The translations under genes and the position numbers were made by a program. Below are positions 10,823-19,598 of a DNA stretch of 64,000 nt, in pieces. Source of the DNA: Procambarus clarkii (Eukaryota; Arthropoda; Malacostraca; Decapoda; Cambaridae); assembly GCF_040958095.1 (NCBI RefSeq), contig NC_091220.1, positions 21,218,481-21,282,480 on the forward strand, read 5' to 3'. The notes under the pieces were generated by a model, which worked only from the letters and a program-made list of their open reading frames with translations, had not been told where the DNA came from and did no database searches. Every line of letters begins with the position of its first letter. The first letter of the stretch is position 1.

Positions 10823-10859
10823 TACAAGAAACGAAGTCTTATTCAGAATAGTCTTCTAA
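8394..10859 (+). CDS. D5-like primase-helicase, N-terminal primase part (frame broken at 3' end)
   Basis: The 821-aa ORF carries an archaeo-eukaryotic primase domain. The metal-binding motif appears as LDVDLKK near residue 116, preceded by a beta strand, and an sxH-type motif as GFHLEIPH near residue 199. A long alpha-helical region follows. The last hundred residues become Pro/Ser-rich and then run into an isoleucine tract encoded by an ATA repeat (about 10777-10820), the usual sign of having left the true frame. The break probably lies in the nine-A run near 10752. The next two ORFs supply the rest. It would prime and unwind viral DNA at replication forks. Whether the shifts are real mutations or assembly errors cannot be told here. 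Confidence 0.75.
10777..10820. repeat. (AAT)n microsatellite inside the primase-helicase gene
   Basis: About 14 AAT triplets lie just after a nine-A run. In one frame they give poly-Ile, in the frame that continues into the next ORF poly-Asn. The tract is where the reading frame changes. Confidence 0.9.
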
Positions 10860-10885
10860 ATTCTATAAAGAGTTTTTATGCAAAC

Positions 10886-11557
10886 ATGAAAATCTTGGAT
10901 ATACCTCGATATTTTATAGCTTCTTCTCAATGTTATATCATCAGCGGCAGTAGCAGTAGTGAGATGAACCAAATGTTTTATATCCTACCACTTCCCCTGT
11001 ACAAATCATCAAATAATACAAATTCTGATACAAGACCAACTATTTATGATTGGAGTGAAGTATTGAAACTATTAGATCACATACCAAAATGTACCTTTTT
11101 TATGCAGCAATGTAATCCAATATTAAAAGATATTCTACATTACGAAAGCAAAAAAAAGAAATATTATAAGAAGTTGACAGTTGAAGAGAAACATAAAATT
11201 CTCTTACTTAGTCGTGAACAATATCATATAAACTTTATAGATCGATTTTGGAATGATGGTATGAATAGATTAGCTCAACTTGTCAAATATTATGTGCTAA
11301 AACATATGGTTACTTCTTTAGAATCACTAAACCGAGTTTCAGAAAATATTAATATAGAAAATAAATATCAAGATCTTCTGAATAGACTCATTGAAGAATG
11401 CCGTCATGGAATAAAAAATCGTAAAATTCCAATCAAAGAAAGTATTTACCATCTAGATGCTATTTTAAAAGAAAATCTAAAGGTAAATGGACGGTTTATA
11501 CGAAAAGATGATGTTGGTACACCAGTGAAACCTAATTGTAATTGTCAATTTTGTTAA
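10886..11557 (+). CDS. D5-like primase-helicase, middle segment (second frame)
   Basis: This 223-aa ORF is in the frame after the primase part. The frame is open upstream through the AAT repeat, so the ATG at 10886 is unlikely to be a real start. It is helical and charged, consistent with the D5_N linker that precedes the SF3 helicase in D5-type proteins. It ends in a short cysteine-containing peptide (NCNCQFC), and the helicase reads on from a third frame overlapping at 11542. I treat it as part of one broken gene, not a separate protein. Confidence 0.6.
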   Translation: MKILDIPRYFIASSQCYIISGSSSSEMNQMFYILPLPLYKSSNNTNSDTRPTIYDWSEVLKLLDHIPKCTFFMQQCNPILKDILHYESKKKKYYKKLTVEEKHKILLLSREQYHINFIDRFWNDGMNRLAQLVKYYVLKHMVTSLESLNRVSENINIENKYQDLLNRLIEECRHGIKNRKIPIKESIYHLDAILKENLKVNGRFIRKDDVGTPVKPNCNCQFC

Positions 11558-12582
11558 CACTAGCACAGATCTTTTGCTATGATGCAACTACTATGATTTA
11601 TTTTTTTTCACTAATAGTAAAAGCATGCCATCGACAAAATGACAAGAAGATAACTTTGGGTATTGGAGATTCAAATTCAGGAAAAACTGCTTTATTAAAT
11701 ACTCTTACTCTAACTCTTGGTGATTTGACAGGTATTCTCTCAGTACATACAGCTCATAAGGGTCTCCAAGAACGGACCCATGATTTAGGAAGAGGTGGAA
11801 AAATGGTTAGAATGTGGTACATGGATGAACTGAGTACGACTAAAACCCTTAATTCTCTGTTTTTAAAGCAATTGAGCGGTCATGCCCCAATGTGGATTCG
11901 TCAAAACTATATGGATGGGGATACATATAATTTAGCAACACCTATTTTTTTGTTTGGCAACAATTGCCCAACTTTCAGCGAATATGACTCAGCCTTGATG
12001 CAACGACTTCGTTTCATTTCATTCCGTGCGCGGTTTGATTCTGAAGTGCCTACGTCATTTCAATATTCAATTTTTCCCCAATTTCATCTCATGACTGATG
12101 ATCGAAAGAAAAAGCGTCTGACTGAAGGAATGATGGCACTCTTTATTCATGCTAACTGTCATGATAAACTCAATTCGCCCTGGTTTGTATCAATGAACCA
12201 GACTGTTAACTTTCTCACACTCCCAATTAACATTATGGAGGCAACTGAGTTATATTCACCAGAACGTGGAATTGTAGCCCAAATAATGGAAGAGTGCCAT
12301 CTGGTAGAGAAACCATATAGTGGGTTTATTACCCTACATCGTCTATCAGTTCTTTTGCGTAGTTTCCCCAAGGCCCTTAAAAATATTTCATTGGCAGATG
12401 CTCATCTTTTTTTTGAAAACGTATACCAGGTATCATGGCTACCAATAAACAGCAATCGTTTGGCAAATATTCCACAATCCCATTTACCAATTAATGAACC
12501 AACTATTAGTATCATAGAGGGAATTTGTGAACAAAATTGTGAAATAAATGATAGAAATCTTGCTAGATTAACTCAAAATTAA
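11542..12582 (+). CDS. D5-like primase-helicase, SF3 helicase part (third frame)
   Basis: The 346-aa ORF contains a superfamily 3 helicase. Walker A is GDSNSGKT at residues 42-49, Walker B is MWYMDEL with the acidic pair at 95-96, and motif C is FLFGN at 136-140, ending in the sensor Asn. A QRLRFISF segment follows, like the arginine-finger region of D5/poxvirus-type helicases. The family forms hexamers that unwind DNA ahead of the viral polymerase and is normally fused to an N-terminal primase, which is what lies upstream in other frames. The start of the ORF is arbitrary, since it begins inside the frame-change zone. About 1400 codons span the three pieces, somewhat longer than many relatives. 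Confidence 0.8.
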   Translation: MSILLTLAQIFCYDATTMIYFFSLIVKACHRQNDKKITLGIGDSNSGKTALLNTLTLTLGDLTGILSVHTAHKGLQERTHDLGRGGKMVRMWYMDELSTTKTLNSLFLKQLSGHAPMWIRQNYMDGDTYNLATPIFLFGNNCPTFSEYDSALMQRLRFISFRARFDSEVPTSFQYSIFPQFHLMTDDRKKKRLTEGMMALFIHANCHDKLNSPWFVSMNQTVNFLTLPINIMEATELYSPERGIVAQIMEECHLVEKPYSGFITLHRLSVLLRSFPKALKNISLADAHLFFENVYQVSWLPINSNRLANIPQSHLPINEPTISIIEGICEQNCEINDRNLARLTQN

Positions 12583-12667
12583 ATTAAACAGGTATTAAAA
12601 AAAAAAAAGGATATATACTCTATATTTATATGTGTGTGTGAAATGAAAATATACTGAAAAACATATA

Positions 12668-12886
12668 ATGTTTTCTTCACCTGGAAATAATAAATCGTCC
12701 CCTAAACAACAAATTGAAACAGAATCTCCAAAAAATGGAGAAAACAATAATAACAAACATAACAAGTTAGAAAACCTTTTCAATGATATTAAAAAACAAA
12801 TAAAAACAGAAGATTTAATTTTTTTTAATTTGGATGATTCGACTTTATTAAATTTAGAAAGTGTATGTAAAATTATTAAAAAATAA
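12668..12886 (+). CDS. Small hydrophilic protein, hypothetical
   Basis: The 72-aa ORF starts at ATG and ends before the T-rich leader of the next gene. The N-terminal half is rich in Asn, Ser, Lys and Pro and likely disordered. The C-terminal half has alternating Leu/Ile and Lys and may form an amphipathic helix. The spacers on both sides are short, as expected for a real small viral gene. No family recognised. Confidence 0.4.
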   Translation: MFSSPGNNKSSPKQQIETESPKNGENNNNKHNKLENLFNDIKKQIKTEDLIFFNLDDSTLLNLESVCKIIKK

Positions 12887-12928
12887 TTTTTTTTTATAAA
12901 ATATATAAAAATAAATAGTATAAAATAA

Positions 12929-14248
12929 ATGTCCAGTTCAACGAGGAGTCAATTAATTGTTTTTAATTTCCAAAATCGTAATGGAAAAGAAAAATATTTC
13001 CAAATAAGAATTTCAAAAACATATTCAACTGGTAATTTTAATAAAAAGTTTTTCCCACTGTTAACAGTAAAACAAGAAATACCACTAAGATTGTTAATTC
13101 ATTACTATATTTCACTTAATATATTTACAGGAGAGGGATTAGGATCAGTAAAAAAAGGGGGAATGAATTATGGATTAATTAGGAGATTCAAAAGAGCCAA
13201 AGTAAGAGAAGATAGAAACAGTCCAACAGAAGATGATGAAATTCATAGAAATGTCATACAAGATAATATTGAAGATGAAGTAGACGAGATCAGTGATCCT
13301 GGTCCATCTAATGGAAATAAATCTTCTTATGGTCTACTCCAGAAGGGTGGAATAAATGCCCCCTCTCATAGAAATCTCAATTCTTCTTCTCGTCCAAGGG
13401 GTATTCAAAACAATGGTACTTATATTTTCCCTCAATCGGAATCCAATAAAAATAACTTTATAGTTAGAAAAATATATCAAATCGCTGGATTGGGCTTTCC
13501 AGGATTCAAACTGAAATTTAATACTCGTTTCTTTGACATGAAAACTTTAAAACAATATTTGTCTAAATACATTGAACAAATACCTAAAAATGAAGGTTTT
13601 TCGTTAGAATATAAATACATAATATTATATATTAGAATGTTAACAAATTTATGGACATTTTTAATGGTAAAACAAGACCGGAAGGATCAAAAGTTAATTT
13701 ATAAATATCTTATTAATGAAATTGGTAAGTTAAGAAAACATATTCAATTTAACAATAAAAAGTATATAGATAATAATAGCTTATACATGGTAAATTTTAT
13801 TGAAAAAGCAAACATGTATAGTAGTGAATTATTTTACAAATTTGTTAGAAAATTGACGGACACTGTAATTTGTGATCATGATATCAAAGAGATCAATTCT
13901 AGAGATGCCACTAAATTACACTTCAAATTACTTACTGTGTTTGATTCACTAACTGCTGCTACACATCAACAGGCAGTAGTAGGTTTACAGAAATATATTT
14001 TGTACAGTGCATTAGACTATGATAATGCATCTTCCCAAAAAATGAATACTAATAATATTAAGTATAATTTCAGATATGCTAAGATCAATAGAGAGACTTG
14101 TGAAATTAATGACACTGATATCCATAGAAATATGGGTGATGATGATGATGAAGATTCTGATAATAATGTTGATGTTGATGGTAGTGGGGATACCCAAGGT
14201 CCCTTAGTAATTTTAAAATGTCGAAAAATTAGAAGGAAAGATAAATAA
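12929..14248 (+). CDS. Hypothetical viral protein, 439 aa
   Basis: This complete ORF follows a strongly A/T leader containing TATAAAA and ATATATAAAAA. The first 80 residues look beta-rich, then a disordered acidic/Ser region with two similar KGG-M/I-N segments (GSVKKGGMNYGLI and YGLLQKGGINAPS) spans roughly 70-170. A helical domain covers about residues 190-360, and the tail is Asp-rich before a basic end (RKIRRKDK). It has no membrane segment or enzyme motif I can see. A structural or DNA-associated role is possible but unsupported. Confidence 0.55.
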   Translation: MSSSTRSQLIVFNFQNRNGKEKYFQIRISKTYSTGNFNKKFFPLLTVKQEIPLRLLIHYYISLNIFTGEGLGSVKKGGMNYGLIRRFKRAKVREDRNSPTEDDEIHRNVIQDNIEDEVDEISDPGPSNGNKSSYGLLQKGGINAPSHRNLNSSSRPRGIQNNGTYIFPQSESNKNNFIVRKIYQIAGLGFPGFKLKFNTRFFDMKTLKQYLSKYIEQIPKNEGFSLEYKYIILYIRMLTNLWTFLMVKQDRKDQKLIYKYLINEIGKLRKHIQFNNKKYIDNNSLYMVNFIEKANMYSSELFYKFVRKLTDTVICDHDIKEINSRDATKLHFKLLTVFDSLTAATHQQAVVGLQKYILYSALDYDNASSQKMNTNNIKYNFRYAKINRETCEINDTDIHRNMGDDDDEDSDNNVDVDGSGDTQGPLVILKCRKIRRKDK

Positions 14249-14511
14249 ACTTTACTTATTATTTCCTCAAAGTTGAAGAGAATTAGTGACCCTTGCTCTT
14301 GAACCAGTACCAGTGCCAGGGGCAGATGGGTGAGGGATGGATGACTGATGATGGGTAAAGAGTGATAATTGTATGTATGACCTGGGTATGGTTTTCCGGT
14401 ATTCCATGATAATTTAAGTTTTTTTTTTTATTCCTAAAATGAATATATATTGTAACCTTACATACTATATATTAAGTAAACGGTTTATTCAAAACAATAT
14501 TATTTCAAGAC
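14249..14511. promoter_or_regulatory. Intergenic leader before the RPB3-like gene
   Basis: The first half is unusually GC-balanced with GGATGG/GATGAT runs. The second half is AT-rich with TATAT motifs before the ATG at 14512. No coding frame or RNA gene is visible. Confidence 0.3.
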
Positions 14512-15183
14512 ATGGCTATCAATACAGATCAGATAACAATTAAAATTTTAGATTTATCACCTGACATGATACAATTTAAAATAGAAAATATAAATTTAGC
14601 TCCAGTAAATGGATTGCGGCGGATTTTTATAGCTGAGACTCCTACTATAGCCATTGATTGGGTTCAAATTAAAAAAAATACAACTATATTAAGTGATGAG
14701 TTCATTATTCATCGTCTAGGTCTAATTCCAATACCTTCAGATGAATTCATTAATAAATTAAAGATTCCATGGAAATGTCAATGTATTAACTTTTGTACGA
14801 AATGTGCAGTAGAATTTATTTTGGATGTTAAATGTCGTGAAGACAAACAATACCTCATAACAACATCTGATATAATACCATCTTTTCACAAAGAAATCCC
14901 AATTCCTTTGGTTAAACTTAATAATGGACAAGAATTATGCTTAAAAGCATATGCTATCAAGGGGATTGGCAAAAACCACGCCAAATGGAATCCGACAATT
15001 AATATAGATTTTGATTGCTGTAACAACACTTCTTCTTATTTTCTGGAAGATTGTAATAAACGAAAACAATTTTATTTCAATATTGAAAGTTCAGGTGCAT
15101 TAAAGCCTGAAAATATTATGCTAATAGGCCTAGAAACTTTAAAAAACAAATTAACCTTCTTATTGGATAAATTTAAATGTTAA
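14512..15183 (+). CDS. RNA polymerase subunit, RPB3/alpha-like
   Basis: This complete 223-aa ORF has all the hallmarks of the RPB3/AC40/RpoA dimerisation subunit. NGLRRIFIAETPT (33-45) is the conserved helix, HRLGLIP (67-73) is the signature after 'DEfi', a zinc-loop C89-x-C91-x3-C95-x2-C98 follows, and GKNHAKW (153-159) is diagnostic for eukaryotic-type RPB3. It is shorter than cellular RPB3 (around 270), has no introns and lies in AT-rich compact DNA, so it is more likely viral than the host gene. In large DNA viruses such a subunit nucleates a virus-encoded polymerase for cytoplasmic transcription. The largest-subunit fragment 2 kb away supports this. Confidence 0.85.
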   Translation: MAINTDQITIKILDLSPDMIQFKIENINLAPVNGLRRIFIAETPTIAIDWVQIKKNTTILSDEFIIHRLGLIPIPSDEFINKLKIPWKCQCINFCTKCAVEFILDVKCREDKQYLITTSDIIPSFHKEIPIPLVKLNNGQELCLKAYAIKGIGKNHAKWNPTINIDFDCCNNTSSYFLEDCNKRKQFYFNIESSGALKPENIMLIGLETLKNKLTFLLDKFKC

Positions 15184-15210
15184 TACTGTAAATAGAATAC
15201 CAAACCGGGG

Positions 15211-15246
15211 TGTGTGTGTGTGTGTGTGTGTGCAAAAAAAAAAAAA
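15211..15246. repeat. (TG)11 microsatellite followed by an A run
   Basis: Eleven TG dinucleotides are followed by C and a 13-base A run, between the convergent RPB3-like and mucin-like genes. The A run may serve as a transcription end signal for either strand. Confidence 0.85.
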
Positions 15247-15312
15247 TGGAATAATAAATGATCAAATATTTATTTTGCTTTTAATTATTCAATAAATGCA
15301 TTAAGACAGAAA

Positions 15313-16502
15313 TTATTGAGCAAGAAATTGATTAGAAAAATTTAGTTTTATTAAATCATATTTCGTTTTAACCTGATTAGAGTCGTTTAATTCTATATCT
15401 TCATTTAATGTATAAGATGAGAAGTTATTATAAATCCAAATGAAAAGTACTAAACTTATCAAAAAAATAGGAATTATAATAATAATAATAAGAACAGTCG
15501 AATTGATATTGATTGTTTCTTGTGTGTCATTTGGTATAGTTGAGTTGGTGGTTTCTTCTTTGGGAGTTTCTTCTGTTGTTTCTAAAGTTGACTGGCTTTC
15601 TTCGGTTGTTGGTGGGGTGGTTGCCTTAATAATTATTATTTCTTCCGTTGAGACAACTGTATATGTTTTCATCGCTGTATCATTTTCCCATGGTGGTGGT
15701 GTTGTGGCCATGGCCGGTCTTTCTGGTGATGTTGTTGCCTGGCTTTCTTGAGGGGTAGATGCTGTCGTCTCCTCATGGGTGTCATTGGTTGTGGTTGTTG
15801 TTGTTGTTGTTGTCGAGGGAGGAGTGGTTTCTGTTTCATCATCATAGTTGTAGTAATTTTCTGATGATGTTGTTGCCTGGCTTTCTTGAGGGGTAGATGC
15901 TGTCGTCTCCTCATGGGTGTCATTGGTTGTGGTTGTTGTTGTTGTTGTTGTTGTTGTCGAGGGAGGAGTGGTTTCTGTTTCATCATCATAGTTGTAGTAA
16001 TTTTCTGATGATGTTGTTGCCTGGCTTTCTTGAGGGGTAGATGCTGTCGTCTCCTCATGGGTGTCATTGGTTGTTGTTGTTGTTGTTGTTGTTGTTGTCG
16101 AGGGAGGAGTGGTTTCTGTTTCATCATCATAGTTGTAGTAATTTTCTGATGATGTTGTTGCCTGGCTTTCTTGAGGGGTAGATGCTGTCGTCTCCTCATG
16201 GGTGTCATTGGTTGTGGTTGTTGTTGTTGTTGTTGTTGTTGTCGAGGGAGGAGTGGTTTCTGTTTCATCATCATAGTTGTAGTAATTTTCTGATGATGTT
16301 GTTGCCTGGCTTTCTTGAGGGGTAGATGCTGTCGTCTTCTCATGGGTGTCATTGGTTGTGGTTGTTGTTGTTGTTGTTGTTGTCGAGGGAGGAGTGGTTT
16401 CTGTTTCATCATCATAGTTGTAGTAATTTTCTGATGATGTTGTTGCCTGGCTTTCTTGAGGGGTAGATGCTGTTGTCTCCTCATGGGTGTCATTGGTTGT
16501 GG

Positions 16503-16536
<34 letters not shown>

Positions 16537-16815
16537 CGAGGGAGGAGTGGTTTCTGTTTCATCATCATAGTTGTAGTAATTTTCTGATGATGTTGTTGCC
16601 TGGCTTTCTTGAGGGGTAGATGCTGTCATCTCCTCATGGGTGTCATTGGCTGTGGTTGTTGTTGTTGTTGTTGTCGAGGGAGGAGTGGTTTCTGTTTCAT
16701 CATCATAGTTATAGTAATTTTCTGATGATGTTGTTGCCTGGCTTTCTTGAGGGGTAGATGCTGTCGTCTCCTCATGGGTGTCATTGGTTGTGGTTGTTGT
16801 TGTTGTTGTGGGCAC
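15313..16815 (-). CDS. Mucin-like type I membrane glycoprotein with long tandem repeats (N-terminus missing)
   Basis: The frame encodes 500 aa. Most is about eight copies of a roughly 47-residue repeat of the form PQESQATTSSENYYNYDDE, TETTPPS, a variable poly-Thr run, then NDTHEETTAS. The repeats differ mainly in Thr number. They are rich in Thr, Ser and Pro, as in O-glycosylated mucin stalks, and contain NDT sequons. Near the C-terminus a hydrophobic stretch (about 430-450, VLIIIIIIPIFLISLVLF) is followed by a 45-residue cytoplasmic tail, so the protein would sit in a membrane with the repeats outside. No signal peptide is present because the frame starts at a GTG beside a GC-rich insert; the real start is lost. 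Similar repeats continue at 16950-17203. Confidence 0.65.
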
Positions 16816-17203
16816 GCCGCGCCGCTCGAGAACACGCCCACGCAGCCTAGCGTCTACCGAAGGGACTGAGATACGCCGGTCCGAGCTCGGTTAAGAACAG
16901 TTGGCCGGACAGAGCGGACGTCCCCGACCTTCACCTCGCCCAGTCTCCTGGCTTTCTTGAGGGGTAGATGCTGTCGTCTCCTCATGGGTGTCGTTGGTTG
17001 TTGTGGTTATGGTTGTTGTTGTTGTTGTTGTTGTTGTCGAGGGAGGAGTAGTTCCTGTTTCCTCGTAGTCCTGGTTTTCTTGAGAGGTAGATGCTGTCGT
17101 CTCTTCATGGGTGTTGTTGGTTGTTGTGGTTATGGTTGTTGTTGGTGTTGTCGAGGGAGGAGTAGTTCCTGTTGCCTCGTAGTCCTGGTTTTCTTGAAAG
17201 TAT
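15738..17203. repeat. About 141-bp coding tandem repeat, nine to ten copies
   Basis: The string CCTGGCTTTCTTGAGGGG recurs near 15738, 15878, 16020, 16160, 16305, 16447, 16600, 16738 and 16949, with a diverged copy near 17070. Copies within 15738-16800 are nearly identical except for the GTT run length. The copies beyond 16949 are shorter and more diverged. This is the DNA of the mucin-like repeats. Confidence 0.9.
16809..16949. other. GC-rich insert inside the mucin repeat array
   Basis: About 140 bases of distinctly GC-rich sequence interrupt the AT/GTT-rich repeats and break the mucin frame. It starts after a GTT run and ends at a repeat-unit edge (CTCCTGGCTTTC). It contains no repeat of its own and no recognisable gene. 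It could be foreign DNA captured in the array, a transposon fragment or an assembly artefact. Confidence 0.7.
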
Positions 17204-17212
17204 TATTATTAC

Positions 17213-18500
17213 TTACACTAGGAAATATTTTTTCAACAAAATCAACATAGGATGGTGTAGGTTGACGAATAAACTGTAGTAAATCATTATAAGATATCGA
17301 AAAAACTTTTGAGTTTTAGTTATTTTATGACAAATCTTTCTAAGATGAATGAATATATCATATGCTCTCGAGGAAGATTCAGTTATAGCTAAACGATACA
17401 GAGCTCCATGAATTTCATTTCTATTAAGACCATATAGGTAATATAACATTAAAATTTCATCATGATCAAAAGCTAAACGTAGACTACCTGGTAAGACAAA
17501 ATTTGTACGAGGATGGAAAAGAATAACGGCTTCAGCTTCAGAAGCCACATTATGACTTACTGGAATAACTTGCATGGCATCACCATCGAAGTCGGCATGA
17601 TTACCATGCACAATGCTAGTGGGGATAGCCATGACTGGATAGATCCAAAAAGCTTTCACCCGATGTAAGGTAAAATTTCTATCATCAAGTGTAGGATAAC
17701 GGTGGGCAAGAACATAACGTGGACAATCTAGTCGTCTCCATACACTAATAGGAAGAATACATTCATCTGGTTCAAGTTCATTACAGGGGGTAATAATGAC
17801 GCGGGCTGAACCAATGTATCGTTTATTGTGTCCATGTTGACGTATAGAAGAAAATTTACCACTTTTCATTCGACTCAACACTGATCCATAACTCGTTTTA
17901 ACTTTACTCATATTTACACTAGGATCTGAAATAAGTTTTTTGTAAAACGGCAATGATCGTTGATGATTCATAAGGAAGGCTAAAGGTGGAATTAACCGGT
18001 GAATTCCATTCGATAACTTTATATGCACACTATAATTAAGTTCATTAGGATCATTTCTTAATTCAAATTGTGATTGGGTTGTAAGTCGCTCAAATAATAT
18101 TCTTGGGTTTCTAAAGAGGAATTTATCATGAGTGTTATTATTATCTGCTTTTGATGAGCTATTTCCTTGCCAAATATGATTAAGGTAAATTCTAAATTCA
18201 GCATATGAATGTTCATATTTTGTTTGGCACGCTTTACATTGCCATCCACCTGTTGTTGGACGAAAAATACGGTTTCTCACTTTAAGATAACGAAAAATAG
18301 CATTAGAAAGACCCTGGACTGAATTTGCATTTGGGAATACACTTGATAATAATTCTTCATGGGGTTTGAAAATTAAATGACATTGAGAGCACTTTATAAA
18401 ACGAGGGTAACTATCATTTAAGTTTCTAGTTAAAACTTTATAATTACTCATGTAACGTTTAAATTTATTTCGATCAATACAAATTACACAATTTACAAAG
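17213..18500 (-). CDS. RNA polymerase largest subunit (RPB1-like), partial and frameshifted
   Basis: The frame runs from the N gap (no stop between 18500 and the first ATG at 18451) to a stop at 17213, so the true start is probably lost in the gap. Cysteine pairs near the start (CVIC, KCSQC, WQCKAC) look like the N-terminal zinc region. SGKFSSIRQHGHNKR followed by SARVIITPC fits the 'lid/rudder' segment. HADFDGDAM is the absolutely conserved metal-binding loop NADFDGD of all multisubunit polymerases, here with H for N in the flanking position. The last residues read better in another frame after an A run near 17303 (plus strand), so a one-base shift is likely. The C-terminal two thirds of a normal RPB1 is absent: the sequence runs straight into mucin repeats near 17203. 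Confidence 0.8.
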
Positions 18501-19000
18501 NNNNNNNNNNNNNNNNNNNNNNNNNNNNNNNNNNNNNNNNNNNNNNNNNNNNNNNNNNNNNNNNNNNNNNNNNNNNNNNNNNNNNNNNNNNNNNNNNNNN
18601 NNNNNNNNNNNNNNNNNNNNNNNNNNNNNNNNNNNNNNNNNNNNNNNNNNNNNNNNNNNNNNNNNNNNNNNNNNNNNNNNNNNNNNNNNNNNNNNNNNNN
18701 NNNNNNNNNNNNNNNNNNNNNNNNNNNNNNNNNNNNNNNNNNNNNNNNNNNNNNNNNNNNNNNNNNNNNNNNNNNNNNNNNNNNNNNNNNNNNNNNNNNN
18801 NNNNNNNNNNNNNNNNNNNNNNNNNNNNNNNNNNNNNNNNNNNNNNNNNNNNNNNNNNNNNNNNNNNNNNNNNNNNNNNNNNNNNNNNNNNNNNNNNNNN
18901 NNNNNNNNNNNNNNNNNNNNNNNNNNNNNNNNNNNNNNNNNNNNNNNNNNNNNNNNNNNNNNNNNNNNNNNNNNNNNNNNNNNNNNNNNNNNNNNNNNNN
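18501..19000. other. Assembly gap (500 N)
   Basis: Exactly 500 unknown bases, a conventional scaffold-gap length. It separates the viral-type block from the host repeats, so their physical linkage depends on scaffolding evidence not seen here. Confidence 1.
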
Positions 19001-19598
19001 TGGAGGTTTCTTTGGCCCCTGCTTCCCTTTCGGTTGCTGCTCTTGCTGGGGTGCGCTCCCCTCTTTCTACTCCCTCTCTTCCTGCTGCTGTCCTTGACTG
19101 CTCCTCTCCGTTGTCTCCTCCTCTTCCTCCTCCTCCTCCTCCGGACCCTGCCCGCCCACCTCTGATCTGTTCTCCCGTTTCCTTCCCTCCGTCTTTGCTC
19201 AGTTTACCCATGCCCCCTAACCCTGACTTTGCTGACCTGATCCCCCTGATATTCTTTAACGTGCTCTGTTGCTCTTTCGCCTTTGTTTCTTCCTTGTTCT
19301 CTGTTTTTGTCCTTTCTCTTCTCATCGTTGTCCATTCTTCAATGGAACGTTCGAGGTTATTACGCCAATTTCCTCGAACTCCAACTTCTGATTTCGCGGT
19401 TTTCGCCCCTTTGTGTCTGTCTCCAGGAGCCAATGCTTGGTGCTCGTCCTGGTCGTTTTCGTGGCTATTCCTTTCTCTCCCCCCCCCCCCAGCCATTGCT
19501 GGGGCTTCTAATTCTTCTGCTCTCTTGATTCGGGCTGATGTTCCCCTTGTTCCTTTACTTTTCCTTCGCCTCTCCATTGTTCTGCTGCTCGTATCTTT

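Noticed and set aside
14512..15183. Host RPB3 gene
   Set aside because: Intronless, shorter than cellular RPB3 and embedded in compact AT-rich genes; phylogeny would settle it.
15669..16568. Minus-strand poly-Gln/His repeat ORF
   Set aside because: It is another frame of the mucin repeats and has no anchor or domain; the Thr-rich frame has the membrane segment.
17213..18500. Baculovirus/nudivirus LEF-9 rather than RPB1
   Set aside because: LEF-9 has an aspartate loop too, but the N-terminal cysteine pairs and the nearby RPB3-like subunit fit an RPB1-type enzyme better. Not fully excluded.
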